Shown: piece after piece, positions 38,401 to 53,400 of the stretch | How positions within the stretch are numbered: the first letter of the stretch is position 1 | Layout: each line of letters starts with the position of its first letter | Translations under genes and position numbers: made by a program | NCBI GenBank assembly: GCA_013407085.1 | Contig: JACCGJ010014959.1 | Coordinates: 7,501 to 71,500 of the forward strand | Direction: 5' to 3' | Origin: Atriophallophorus winterbourni | Taxonomy: Eukaryota > Platyhelminthes > Trematoda > Plagiorchiida > Microphallidae | Length of the DNA stretch: 64,000 nt | Notes under the pieces: generated by a model | The model's input: only the letters and a program-made list of their open reading frames with translations | What the model was told of the DNA's origin: nothing | The model's database searches: none

Positions 38401-41400
38401 ATAACGATAAACTCCTCAAAGAGTTGCTTAGTTATACAGACAGCGGTAGGTTTAGAACGAGCTGACTTTCAATTTCCTTCTCATACACTTGGTAGTCCAA
38501 TGCTGGACTGGACAACATCAGAGGAAGATCTTGGTATATGTGCATGCGGAATTCTGAATGAATTCTACCGTTCAGGACTGTCTATAAGCGATAATGCAAT
38601 GTAGTCGGCGTACTCAGACAAATTGTCCGACGTTTTTTCCTGGCTCTCATTTCGAAGAGACACCCAGTTGTCGACTGCATTGCGCAAGCATTTGCACAAC
38701 GTTGGAAAGGGATATTGCGCATCTCGGGAAGATTCATCATAAGTCACATAAAAATGTTGCCAGAATAAAGAATATACCTTTTAAACAGCGAATGTCTAGA
38801 CCGAGGAGACTTAATTTCAGTCTACAGAATAATGCATGCAATGTCCCACCTATTTAAAATTAATTTCAGTCTCGACACGTAGTCTTAATTTTGCCCTTCA
38901 AATAATACTCTGCCACACAAACTTTATTCGAAACTTTTATTCGGTTTGTGTTTTCCCTGGAACGTTTTACCACTGGAGATTGTGCCATCACCGAGTAAAT
39001 ATATTTCCAATTTTTCCTTGAAGATACGTTTTTCTAAAATGGTTTCCATCCAATGATTTTCACTCCTTTCAATTGGCAAACCATCAAACCATATTATGTT
39101 GCGGTTGGCCTCCTTGGGTTGATGTAGACCTCATGGATGTACATCTCAAGCGCATGATGGTTTCATGCTCCGCAACTTTTAGAATAACTAATCTACATAG
39201 TATATTCACCAACAATGTATAACCTCGATAATCATTATTTTTACTTTTAAGTAACCTCTTGGATCGTAATTCTAAACTACGATTTACTGAAATGTTATCC
39301 TGTGGTATTATAATGTATTTTGCCTTCTACCATAAATCTTGAATGCTAAGTTAAGAAGGGAGATCTCGTACTCAAAAAGTTATCATGTGACATCAGATAA
39401 TGATACCACAGAGCTTGGATGTTAAGAAATACTTCGAATTCAATTTCATACCACGTTTACAGAAAAAATTGCACGTGGTTTCGAGTGTAGTTCATTTCTC
39501 ATTGCATTGCCCGGCAGGGATATATTGAAGTTGTCCGTCATATATGTCTTACGTCAAAATGTGAATAACCTGGATAAATGTAGGTTGTAAAGTCGGTGGT
39601 AGTGCTCATTAATATCCTCTCGTGTGTTTTAAAATAATTTTATGAATCACAAAGAAATTAATATCAATCAGTATTGATTTTAGAATTAATGATTGGGTTG
39701 TTAATAATGCCAATGTCAACCGTATTTCAAGCGAAAATAAGATTTGAACCGTTTCCTGTGAATGCACTTCGAAATTTCGAACGATCAACTAATCAATGCA
39801 TTATCTGAATTTTTAGCTCCTTGGAAGGATGCTCCAGAATGGCCATTTCACATGCACTCATCGTAAGTTCTTTTGACTAGTCTACTTATATCGCTTAAAA
39901 GTAGTAAGTATTAACAAAAAAGCTCATTTGCATTCATTTCAATCGAACAGTAAGTATTAATTTTAGTTAATCGTTCAATTAGACGATCCGCCCTAGCGAC
40001 AAGCATTATTTGAATTTGAATTTACTTTACCCATCCAAACAGTATCAACATTATTCAACTTGAAGTGGATCTAAAGTGTGAATGTACGCAATCATTGAGT
40101 ACTGTTTTGCGGCAAAATTTAAAGCACATTTTTGAATTTTTCAGAATTCATTCATTTTCTTTACATTATGTCGCACTTCAATGAGTTCAAGGGGCAAACA
40201 CCTTGGCCTTTCGAATGTGGTTAAATATTTATTCAATCACCTCATCGCTATTTCAGCTCATGAGGTGTTGAATCAACCTGGAACTCAAGAACAAACCATT
40301 TCTTTGGGTACAAGGACGAACGTGAATAGGGTCCCACATTCCACAACAGCCATCGAAAGTTCTGAGAATGTTATTTCACCATTTCAATACGAAACACATC
40401 GCAAACCATTCAAGATCGACCCGGATTTAGTTCGCGGATCTACTTCGAATTGTAATCCTACACAGACTACATCTAGTCTTGAAGTTCGATCCGGTAAAAA
40501 TCCACTGGATGGTATTCCGTCGTTGGTGCCTATGAACTCTTTCAGAGAAACGACTGGTGAAAGTGAATCAGGAACACTTGTTGGCCAGTGGAGTTTACGG
40601 AGCGCTGCAGACACTCTCGATTCCCAAATGCTCAATCGTGGTTGTATTGCTTGTTTACCTGGGAGGGAGTGGTTGAAGCAGGCTGGTTGGTTCCAGCCAA
40701 GATCCGGTGTCGCAAGTGGAAAAATTGCTGACGTTCTATCGCAGTTGAACATGGACGTGATAAACATCGGTTCGAAGAGATCGAAGGCTGACGAAAAACG
40801 ATTGAAAAATCAGAGTCATCATAGCCATCGTTGCCGTCATCATCACAACGGCAAGTTGAATCGTCATCACTCGGAGCGTCATCACAGACCTGAAAAATAC
40901 GAATTGCAGGCAAGCGCCAAACCACGTGCATCTTCTTCAAACCCAACCAGAGAACAAGATGCTATGGATCAACAAGGAAGAGAATTAATGCAAAACATTC
41001 CACTTTCCCCATCTTCTTTGAACTCATCTGATACGTCCTCCGACCACGGTATGGCATCCTCAAGAACTTCATTTTCTTCAAGCTCATCAAGCTGCGGAAC
41101 CGAGACGGAAAAGAAGTTGAAAAACGCTTGTCATCAAAACTCTTCTGACAAAGCTTGTTGCAGCTTCACTTCAACCTCCACGAGTTCGATTAATTCAGAT
41201 CTGGGAGCAGAGTGCGACGTGCAAGAATGTAAAAAGTCCCCATTCGGAATCACGGCCGCCTTCTTGTCAGCGGCTCATAATATTTCCTCGAAACATGGTA
41301 CCAAGCCTGTCACATCGGTGCGACAACATAGTAAGAATCCTTGTGCGAAAAAGCCTTGGTCAGTGCAAGCTGAAACCGCTTTGCGACCGTTATGGAGTGG

Positions 41401-44400
41401 TTTTAGTCAACATCATTACAGACCCCAAATGGAAATGAAGTGAGTTCTAGTTCCGCTGGTATCATATCTATCAGCGTAACATCCTTATAAGCAATTTAAT
41501 CCGTTATTACAGGCGACAGCAAGCAATTGTTGAGAATACCCGTGCAGAACACGAGACTCCGATCACAGACGAAAGTGGCACAGGAGCGGGTGAACGGGTG
41601 GATCCAGCGAAATCAAAAAGTGGGAACAAAAGATTGCACGAATTCCAACGTTGGTTTTTCGAAGCAAAACAGCGCTTGCCTTCCGTGTGGTCCCATTCTG
41701 TGGGTAGCCGCGGTTTGACCTTACAAATTTCACCTCCGGTTTCTGTACAACATCGTCGAAAAGATGATACGATAGGGGATCGAGTAAGTCATGAACTATT
41801 TAATTTTATTAGGCGCCTCACACTGAACCGTAATTTGACTTTCAACTCGTATAGAAGGAGCATTTATCAACATTGTGAAAATGTGATCTTAAGTGCAGTT
41901 ATAATGCCGTTAGAACGTTTCGAAAATAAGCACAACTCTAATTTCTAACCATATCCAGTTATAAGTTCGGCACAAACAATAGTCGGGAAATGATCTTTGA
42001 TGGCCCAGAACTCTTTACGTAGGGTGAACTCATATTGAAGAGGGTGTGAAGTATTCTAGCGAAGAATGCCAATCAAGAGATCTCAGTTGCTATGCAGAAC
42101 ACTTTAATCTGACACAGCATCAGAACATGAAGCGTCAAAAAGTCCGATGACAACAGTTGCAAACCCGCAACAATAAAGGTTACAAAAGAATTGCAGGAGA
42201 ACCCAAAGTGACTGGAGCTGTAAGAAAACCGGTTGACACGAATTCGTTTGAAAAATCATATCCAATTGACCAACGGTGCGGTCGCATTATTAGGGACAGC
42301 TGCGAGTTGTTGTTGGCCTCCTTCGGTCGATGTCGACCATGGATGTACATCACAATCGCGTGAATTTTCAAGTTTTGCAGCTTTTAGAATAACTAAACAG
42401 TCCGATTCGGGAGGAACAATCTCTCCCGCAGCGCTGGCAACGAAAGTCAGAACTCGGTTGTATTGCGTCAGTTGCACGCCGGCGGCGTTATCTGCGTTCA
42501 GCAGCCAAGAGCTGTATCTGTTCCTCCCCAGCTTTCAGACGACGCTTTACACAGTGCCTCTAATGCGAGTGGTCAAGAGCAAGTTCTTCCCAACTCGCCA
42601 GGTCAATGCCAAGAGCTTTCATATCTCTTTTGCAAACGTCTTTGCACCGCAAGTGCGGTCTGCCCAATGGTCGACTTCCTAGTTGCAACTCACCATAGAG
42701 TAGATCTTTCGGAATACGACCATTTTCCATTCTGTAGACATGACCAAGCCAGCGCAGGCGGCGCTGTCGCAATAGAGTGAACATGCTCTGTAGACCTCAG
42801 TTGCGAGTAGTGCTTTGCATATAAGCAAGCTGTTTGGGTAACTTCTTGTCATATGCATGATAAACACTTGACCAATTGCTGTTCTTTTTCCTTGCGGGAA
42901 TCGGGAGTGGTTAACGGTTGACGCATTGTCATAGAGGTCTGAATCGTCATGCACTATATGGCTGGACAGGAGACGGCTTGGACATGTTTAACGCTGGATC
43001 GAGTGTCCGCAAGGTGTGTCGACAAACTAATAGACGTTACGATCGGTACGGTGATTTACATAATTATCCACTACAAGGTCACTTGTACAACTTCATGCCC
43101 TATGACACTCCGCGGCATGTTGAGCAACCGCCCTGCTTTTCGAACGTCATATACTACTTATTAATAAAATCTGACTTTAAACAAAAAGCTACCATCACGC
43201 TGTTATTGGAATGTTGCAAACAGTTACCGGTGCTGCATTGTACCGACCTTGGGACTTAGATTAGTCCCCACATCAAAAAGCTAAATTTCAATTTGCAAAT
43301 TAGGATTAATCCTCGAATTCGCAAATGCTAGAATGAGTGCGACACAATGGATGACACGTTGGGTCTTTCATTTGGAATTCTCTCCGCTGATGCGCATTTG
43401 GAGAAACTTGAAAAACCGGATTTTCCCGCTATACTTAAGTCTAGCAACCATTCCAATGTGCAAAATCGCATTCATTGTTTTGTTTTATTAAAAATAAATA
43501 CGCATTAAAATTATAAAAATTCTCGTACCTGTTTCGTTATACTTTTGGATGTAGAATGTTATTTCTGGTCATACTAAATAAAAGCCACCCAAGGTATTAG
43601 AACGTCACACTAAGTTACTCCATTCTATTGATTATTACCTAAACTTGTTTAGTATTTTCAGTTGCTCATTTTTCAGAAATATTTCGCAGCTTTTTGTCAG
43701 TAACATTACCAAAGGTAATGTATTTGAAATCGAAGGAAATATTTGTAGGTCAGGGTTAGAATGTACAGTGATTGGATTTACATATGTAAAAGAACCTAAT
43801 TTGTGGTCGGTAAAGCGTTGGCTTTTAACCACCAATCATTGATTCCTTGTATGCTAGACTCACTTTCAATTTTATTGTTGAATTATTGATAACTTTTCCA
43901 CTGTTAAGAAAAAAGTTAGCACTTCATTCACTGTTTATTTTTGCAGTTTATACAATCAACCCAGCAGAGAACAGAACAAAGTTTCGCAACGTCGGGCATG
44001 CAGCAGTTACTGATACATCCTATGGATCAGCCAGGGCGTATGGCTCGGTCTTCGAGCGAAGCATGCGCGCATCAAATAAATTCCATTTTGAGATCAAACT
44101 CGGTAGGCAAAGAAGCCTCTGGATCTTTTCTGGTCTCACCATATGGTTTTGCAACGAATGCAGAATCTACGAATAGTAAAACTCTGACCTTGGTCGACCG
44201 TTTCGGTACAAATCCACCAATCCATCTTCACCCAGCCAGTCCCTCCCAAACTGTATACAGCCAAAGCGGTCCTTCTACCCCACCAGATACGAGCAAGACG
44301 CCTACGGAATGGTCATCTAATGTTCTTAGTTCAGAAACCGTTTATCGATTGAAAGAAGACACCCCTCAAGTATCTGAGAAATCTGTGACGTTCCAAAGAA

Positions 44401-47400
44401 ATGGCAACGGACAGCGACCAGATTTTAAAGAACATGGTGCAGTACGTGGTAACCCTTGCTGGAGAGTGATTCCAAGTCCACTGAATTTAAGCAATGTCAA
44501 TGGATTGGCATTCAATCACGGTGCTGTGGAATCCACAAAATCCGAGGAGATCGGTATGTCGTCATCTCATGATCCATCACTGAGAAGCGATGCGGTAATT
44601 CATCCAAAAGGCGTGAACCTGATGCATCAAAATTTAACCTCCGAAAGTGTTGTGCTCACTAACGGACATTCCTCGGCTCCTCCGATAATGCCCGGTGACA
44701 AGCTTCACTTTAATTGGGAAAACTTTAAAAGTTCATACACCAAGCCTGGAGAGCGAAACTCCTCCATGAAGCATGATTCCGTTTTCACGGATTGGCAACA
44801 GAAAACTGGCAACCGTGACGTGGCACCCATTACTTTATCGAATCTTTTAGAAAAAGCGCCAGTTCCGCTTCCGTCTATGGAACCCACAAATTTCCATCAT
44901 GATGCACATCACTGTACCGTCGAAACAACAGCTGACAATACACAATTATTGACCACATCTATAACGACTACTACTACTACAAGCTCGTCTGATCAAAGCA
45001 GTTCTCGTCGACCACCTTCCAATGGACCTCTACATCTGTTAACCAATTCCGATATCCATCAGCTGTTAAATCTGACCAATATACGTGTGAGTGTTTGTCT
45101 ATGCACGACAGCTAATATTATCATTATGCGATTTTCGAAATCAACCATCGTTAGTTTCATTATTGTCTGATCTGGTAAGATTAATTATTTCCCCTGGTGC
45201 GTTTGTGCTGATGTGCTTGTATCAAAGAACGCTTTATCTTGTGCTCCTTTTGTGCTCTATATATGCTGCGTACGAATTCGTCTACCAATTGTATTCAATA
45301 GCCTTATCAAGCTCAGTGTGTTTCAGACCATACGAATCTTGTTAATGAAAACCAATGGTTAGTTAGTTGCGCTCTCAATTGAGACTTTAAATGTATTATT
45401 TTTAATTCTGCGAAACCAGCGTTTATACTTACTCCCTAGACCGAACACTTTAACCGCTAACTCAATCATATCAAACAGCTCGACATACTTGGGTACCTTT
45501 TGCGTAATACTTCATCATCAACCTCATCCGATACATTTCGTTCACAGGAAACGGAATTGGCTCATCGATTGCTGGCTGAATATCGGCAAGTTTTGTTGCA
45601 ACAACAAAGCTTGCATACAAACAGTGTTAGCACGCCCAACTTGACCGCTAGTCAAGAACTGCAAATGTTCTCTTCATCCACCGCTGCCGAAGATATCGAG
45701 GACTTTGATGTGGACATATGCGAGGAAGATGTTGGGAGTAACGGTAATGCAAAAAAGTAAGTTCTAGATATTTCGTAAAACAATAAGGACCCGGTGTCCT
45801 TTTTCCTGGTGCATTTGGTTCAAAGAGAAATTTTTCTTTCATCCTAAAGCCATGGGGAGCGATATGTTGAATGCTACTACTAGCCATGTCTACGAACTTT
45901 TTTGCACAACTCTATTTTTTCAAATCGGGCCACTCATGCCCGTTCACCGTTGATCATTTTTTGGAAAATTATTTACGCGCATTCGTGCCATTGAACTTGG
46001 ACGAATTTTCTTTGGGCTTTACCAGCTCGTGCATTGAGGTTTACGCACACATTGGAATTCTAAGCGTAATGTAGACATAAACACGATCAAGTGCAGTAGC
46101 ACTAGTCGCATCAAGCCGTATTCTTTTTTCCTGGTGTGACGTTCAAGTGTTCCTTTTCGGTCAAATTAAGTGCGAATCTGCAGTTCTTTTTACTCACGGG
46201 TATTTATGTCGCATGAATTAATAAGAGTAAGATATAGGTCGAAATGAATTACAGCCTCATTTCAGTCATTGTGGTTGCTGGTCTGCTTCTGTCGATTTAC
46301 ATCTTGCGTTCCTTGAAAGTATTGATATGGGATTAATAATCTTTCTCACAAAGATTGGTGCGAAATGCAGGAACTAGCCTAACAGCGCCAGTTGTCTGGT
46401 GCCTTCGTAATTAACAAGCCACAAATCACAAACTTCAGGTTGCTGTTGTCCAATTCCCACAACAGCTTTTCTATGTGCATTGCAAACACGTTGGGGCCTA
46501 TCCGAATGTTCGTTTTGCACTATCACAACTCACTTGCTGTACTCGGTATCATGTGACGCCAGGCATGCATTGAAATAAGTAATCGTAAATAGGGTGTTCG
46601 GTCACTTCATCTCCAGGGAAGGTATTTAAGATAAGATTTAAGATATGGTATGAAAGCACAAACCTGATCCAGGCAAAGTGCCGCACAGTCAGCGACTGCA
46701 CGTGGGCTAATATACTGTCAGGTTGCCCAATCCTAGACAGATATGAGGGTGAAATAGAAATAGAAATGGAATAAAAATGGTAGTGAGACTCCAGCGTGTT
46801 TCAGCATGAAGCTCACTACCGTTGGTCAATCACTTTAGCACGATGTTAGCCGCATAGCACATAAATACTGCACGATTGCACATCCGTGCAAAGATAAGAA
46901 GATATTTAAATGTGTGCAATGACTCTTGAATATGGTACAAGTAGCAAAGGTCGAAGGACATTAGTTTACATGGGAAATGAGTTTTGGTTCGAGAAACAAT
47001 TAAATAATGGCAATATTAATTGGAGATGTAATAGGTTAGTCACACACAAGTGTAGAGCGAGATTAGTTACATCTAACGACGATATCGTGCGTGATTTCGC
47101 ACTTCACAATCTCGAGTGCAACAAAGAAAATTTTTTGGCGAAGAATGTGGAGAAAATGTTAGAAATTAATGCAGCCCCCTCTGCCTCACGGATTTCGGTC
47201 ACATTCGATCTGTCATTAGGCACTCTAATGGCATTACCTCAAAAAGTGCTATCTCGCGGACACTCAATAGGCCTCAAAGCAGTATAAGAAGGAAAGGCCC
47301 AACATGCACTCTCGCGTCCCTCCCAAGTGTTTGATGTTCCAAATATATATAGATATTTCTTGCTGTATGATTCTAAGGACCATATTGACGATGCAAGACT

Positions 47401-50400
47401 TTTTATTTTCGGTGATCGAAGCCTGGTTAGTGCACTCTTTTAGCAAGATGTGGTTTGCTAATGGGACGTTCAAGGTTGTACCTTCAATTTTCTACCAGTT
47501 ATACACTATACATTTTCAATATGCTGAAGGCGTCACACCACCGGCAATTTACTGTCTTTTACAAAACAAAACAGCGATTACCTATAAGAAGTTGCTTAGT
47601 GTGTTGCGAGTATGACGCCGAATCTAGCACCAGATATCATTTTAACTGACTTTGAAAGTGCCGCTATGAATGCATTTCGCTCGAACTTCCCATCCGCACA
47701 AGTGACTGGATGTTATTTGCATCTATGTTGCCCGAACGAATAATACTGTAGAAGGCTGGCATGATGCATTACAGTCACTCTTTTCTTGCCAACATCCCAC
47801 CTCTGGACATTTCTTAACGGTTTGCGAAAGGATTGCCGATAGCATACAGCCTCAGTTCTTCAAGCAAGTGCTGGGGTTCATATCAAACAGAAGAAGTATG
47901 CTGAGATATGCGCCAGGACATCTCGAGCAATTCAGCGATAGTCAACTACGGAAAGACTGACGTTCCTAAAATCAATTGCATATCTCTCCTGCTAAATAAA
48001 TTCATTTGAACGTATTCTGCATTCTTCAGAAGTTATCAAACTGGGGATTAAGTGTCTTAGAATGAAGTGTCAGTAAACCGTAAATAGGTATCGATGAGCG
48101 TTTGATATGAATTCATACAGGGACTGTTGAAATGATCCCAGAATCGCAGTGGAACATCAAAGAAATCACGATGTTATATTATGCAAATAGAGATATTCAT
48201 ATGTAATTATTAGTTCACTAAAAGCGTCGATTAGTGACGTCTCGACTTTATCCTGTTACTGTCTTGCCAGGAACTGTCATTGGATTGAACCGTAAGTGCG
48301 AAATGTGTCAGTAAACGTCTACATTGTACAACGCAATAATTCCTCATAAACTAGCTGATCATTTTAGTCAACATGACCCTTGAGTAATTGGAATTTTCAC
48401 CCATTCTGCTTCAACCTGCTTTATTTTATTGCACAAACTTACCAAAATCACGCAAATATTTTGTTTGTCTATTGCGAGTAAATTTTGATTTTAGTACAAC
48501 AAGGGAGGCACTAGACGGATTACAAAGTCAAGCTAAATCTAAATCTATTGAAAAGCCACACAAGAATCAATTGAAGACTTCGAGAAGTAAGGCAAAGAAA
48601 CACGTCTGCCACAACCAGGTGGCACGACAACAACGCAACGCTCCGGAATCACCAGACTATGTGAACGCATCCGCTTTCCAGAATGATGGACATGGATATG
48701 GAGAAAGACCGGTACGTCAGGCTGCAGTTTTACCTCAAACCCTTATTTGTCTACTTAATTTACACTGACAAAAGGAATGTTTCAATTAGTAGGCTTTGAA
48801 TCGTGATTGGTCTGAATGATTCCTTCATTATAAGACAATTTATGCATTTCTTCAACCTCCATGGTTTGAGTATAGTTTTAATCTGAAAATCAATGCTCCA
48901 TGTCATTTCAAATTGCAAATGAGCAATGTTGGGCTTATAAATATACTGTATTGTTAGTCCTTCTATTCGGATGAATGCCTTTTTGAACCACACGGTTGCT
49001 TATTGGCAAAAGGTTTTTACAGCAAAAGCGACAGTGCGGATTAGACGCAACGATGAGCGCAATATACAACGGACTCATTGAAAATTTATTGTTCGACTTG
49101 TAGACACATTTTAGGTGAACATTAAACTGATTAAAATCCCTATCGACGAAGACAGAACGCTCAGTTTGCTGTAGAATTCAAAGGTGTACCAGCAACGAAG
49201 ATGGAATTTGTTAAAACTTCCGTATGTGCGACTGAATAATGCACTCAGAATTAGTCCACCTCAATGGTTGCATTCTAATGTTGCGTCAAACCTACATCTA
49301 CAAAACTATAAACATAAAACGAACGAAAACCGAAAACTCGATGTAGCACTTCATTTACTTACCTCACTTTCACAAGATTGCATTCCAGATAGCTTTCAAC
49401 ATTATTTATTTTATTTATTTATTTATTTACTTAAGTCGATCGTTTTTCGTATATTTTCTTCAGCTTAGCGTGGTCAGCTCGACTGATGCAGAATCAAACG
49501 GCACCTTTCGAGTTTTGTCAAGCACAGACACGCAACCCGGGAGTGCGATCGAGCTCGGCCAATACATCATCGGTAGCGGTGAAGGCTCTCAAGTCATTTC
49601 AGACGAGTGGCAGTATCGTGGTTCGAACTACTGGTCTGCGCAAGAACCACATACGGGCTCACAGCTCTCTCCGGGTCACATCAATTTGTCACGAGGGGAA
49701 TACATTCGTGGAACCGGTGGTAGACCCCCGGATTTATGTCTAGACGTGGACACTTGTGACGCCGGCCAGCAAGACGGCACAATATTGCTCGATGGGGAAT
49801 ACGAAAATGTGGAGACTTTATCCGGTCGTCAGGTAGTGCCAACAACCAGTGAACGCACAGTAAATGTTTTCTTCATCATGCATGAACGATCTATATTGTC
49901 TTAATAATTGCATCATAATGTTACTGAAAAGTAACACTTGATCGTACATTTAAGGGGTGTGCTCCTTTTAACTAATTATTGAATTTTTTGCCGTGCATAT
50001 TTATTTACAACTCTGTGTTCTTCGTTCAGCCATTCATTTGGTTTATTTTATTTCTAGACGAATTGTATGGATCTTCTGTCAAAAGTGAAGGGCGTTCAAA
50101 AGTCGAGTCCGCACACACCAGACTATCCAGAAACCAATGCAGCAGCAATTGATTTCCGTGAATCGTTGTCAACCTTGGCATATTCTCCAGCATCTGTTGG
50201 GGAAGACTATTGTCAATCGTCGTATATGCACTCTTCATCAACTTCCGTCTCAGTTGCAGCAACGGGTTCCACCAGAGAATCCACTCCTGATCTACATAAC
50301 ACACCTTCTGAAAAGCAAAATGTGTCAGCAGAGCATGATAATTTAGGAAGATTCATGTATCTAAAAGCAGGAACCCAAATTCCAAAATCCGTTGAAGTAT

Positions 50401-53400
50401 CATCTCACACGTCCAATAGGCAATCTGGTTTGAAAATGTCGGATTATTTATCAAATGTTCAAAAAGCACCGTCAAAATGTCATTGTTCATGTCACGATGG
50501 AAATGCTTTAACAAAATCAAGTTCTCTCCGCATGGCGGAATTTCGCGAGCGCACACCAGCTGTTAAGAAGCACAAAATAGTCCATGGGATGCACCGGGCC
50601 TTTTCGTTCGATCCGCCCCCATATAAATTTCATGACTGTTCTCACGCCCATTGTGAAAAGCGTCATGTGAGACACCCACAATTTATTCGGCGTTCTCAGA
50701 GGCAACGTTCGGAAAGACACAATGCAAGCTCTTGTTTCTCATTTTCTGATGAGGATATAAACGATTTATCTTATCAAAAGGGATATCGGCATGATTCTTC
50801 AGTTAGCAGCTCCCCGCCTGTTAGTCCAACACTATCGACTTCTTCACGATCTTACTCCACGTCCTCTTTAGATCTTGCTGTGGACGACCAGCATTCTCAC
50901 TGCTCAACTTGTCAAATTTTGCATGTCAGCTCACAATCCATTCGACGGGCGCTACTAGCTGCACGACGTGGTAGCCACGAGCCAAAATTACTTCACTCAC
51001 ACGGAAAGTGTTTCTTGTCGAAACAAAATAATCAACCCTCGCCAGTGCGTCCTAGTGTGCATCGCAAGGGAAACTCAGACCAGCCAGTGTCAACATTCGT
51101 TACGATTACTGCTCCATCGACCCATGCCGGTGAATGCGTTCATTGTACAAATTGTGGATCTCGTGTGGTCATTAAAAATAACCACTCTCACTCGAGCAAG
51201 GATTTTCAGCTACAACAGTCCAAAGGATTTGGAAAGAATATACGTGATCCCAAGGTCTATAGAGATCATTCGGCATGCTTCCAAAATGTAGCGAACACGT
51301 CACTTCGTCGAAACAATCAGCAGCATCACCATCACCATCGACATTATCGAGAAGACCGACGACTCGCCTGCTCAAACAAACCTCACACACCGAACCGGCG
51401 TAATTTTAGTCACGGGATGTCAAATGATTTCGCTGAGTTGTCTCCAGTACAGTCGACTGAGCACTCTACGAAAAATCAATACGCATCGAAAACGTGCGTC
51501 CGTGAATCCCCCGCAAAGCCACCTCGACCAAAGGACCTTTCCATTTTTCCCAAGCATTCTAATCAATCACAGGAAAGAACAACTCAATGGATAAAAATGG
51601 TAAGAACAATCATATTTATATCATTTTTAAACAGTAAGTGACACTTATATGATACGTCTATAATTACAGAATTTACTGCCCCAAACCTTTCGACTCGCTA
51701 CTTTTTGTGATACTCCGGTGATTTTGTAGCTACCGTTTCAAGACAAGTGGGTGCTGGTATAGCGCTAATTTCACGTGCCAAATCCTGCCTAACTGATTAG
51801 ATTCCTTACAATAGGAGGATGTGCGCATTTAGACTAGCCACGGATATTAGACCCAACTCAAAATCTTCTAATCAGAGATGCTTCTTTATTGTAGTAACTT
51901 ACGCCCCGAATAAGTAATTCTGACGACGAGAAGAACGTTTTCTACGACGATCAATGCACTCTTTTGCAACGTGTCAAAAGCTCCGATATTGTTGTCTTAG
52001 CAGAAGATATGAATGCCAGACTGGGTCGTTTAGATATGCCTGAATCACAATTAGGTGCTATGTTTGATCTTGAAGGCAAACGCTTAGATAATGGCGACTT
52101 GTTCATACAATGCGCTGCACAATTCGGATTATTCATTAACAGTAGTTCCTTTCGCCATAAAAGGTATCCATGTGCAACATGGCGCAGGCTGGATGGATGC
52201 CAAACTTCGGCAAAAATCGACCATATCACCATAAGTACTCGCTGTAGAGGTTGCATTGAGTACTGCCGCTCATTCTGGAATATCTGCATGGATTCTGGTT
52301 TTGCTCGTGTGCGATGAAGGCTCTCGTTACAGTTCTCCGGAACGAATGGGAAACGCACTGCTTTCAAAAACTTCTCTCAGCCTGCATTTCAAGGAATTTA
52401 TATGACCACCTTACGTGACTCACTCCCAGTTGCTCTTTGTGCAACAGCCGATGAAATGTGGAACAAAATAGTAAGGATTATGCGGGTCGCCGCAATATCA
52501 GCCTGTGTGACTACACAATCAACCTCAAAGTCTCACAGCGCTCTATAGAGATTCTTCACCAGCGACGCAAAATACCTCATGGTCCTGGACACAATAAATG
52601 GTGTAGATGCGTAAGGATTGAAATTAAACGGAGCTTAAGACTAGATAGAGAAAGTGGACGCTAAATAACGTCAAACAAATGGAAATAGCAAATGATGCTG
52701 GTAACGTGCGAAAACTCTTCCAACTTATTCCATCGACGGGTCCTAAGAACAAGAGTGAGTGAGACTATCGCTAATTCATGCGTACTATTATCTTTAATAA
52801 GAATCGCCGCCTTTAACGCTGGACCGAACATTTTCAAGAACACTTTAGCTGGTCACTTATAATGGGTTCATTGTTTTATTCAAAATAGTGTGATTATTGG
52901 CCTGTTAGCGTAGATCTTCCTAGTGATTTAGAAATTAAAGCATGTATCGCATCCATGAAACCATTCAAAGCTGCTGGTCCCGATGACATACCGCCTGTTT
53001 CGTTCAAAAAAGGTGACCAAGTCCTAATCAGCACATTAGGCGATCTCCTCCGTGAAGTGTGGTTGTCAGAATCCGTCCCCCCGAGTTAGGGAGAATCGGA
53101 TATTATACCGATATTCAAAAAGGTGTGCGAAGATCCTGCTCGAATCACTGAGTGATAAGTCTCACTCCCATCATTACGAGATTATTGGCGTCTTCGAAGA
53201 TTAACATCGCATAGGGAATCAGAGATCCGAGAGCAGCAAGCTGGCTTCCGACCTGGCATAGGCTGTATCGACCACATTTTTACTCTTCAACGGATCTTAG
53301 AACTGCGGCACACTTATCGACAGCCGACAATAGCTATTTTTATAGATTTCAAAGGAGCATTTAATTCAGTCGACCGAAATGTCCTGTTTAGCACCTTGCT

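Larger units (their letters stand above)
35354..39816. other. Pez-like intron 10
   Basis: About 4.5 kb. It holds the piggyBac-like MITE (35580-36160), satellite-related repeats near 37.6 and 38.0 kb, a CR1-like RT fragment (38355-38830) and a LINE B 3'-end copy (39098-39190). The stretch 36.7-37.5 kb has scattered coding-like fragments that I cannot identify. Confidence 0.6.
45757..48494. other. Pez-like intron 15
   Basis: About 2.7 kb. It contains a SINE-like repeat (46645-46800) and the MULE remnant (46900-47960). Confidence 0.6.

Noticed and set aside
40384..40946. Long minus-strand frames opposite Pez-like exon 12
   Set aside because: They lie antisense to a well-supported exon and show no family resemblance; they follow from its codon composition.
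43847..44176. Frame overlapping the start of Pez-like exon 14
   Set aside because: It is a different frame over the same exon, and part of it lies upstream of the acceptor.
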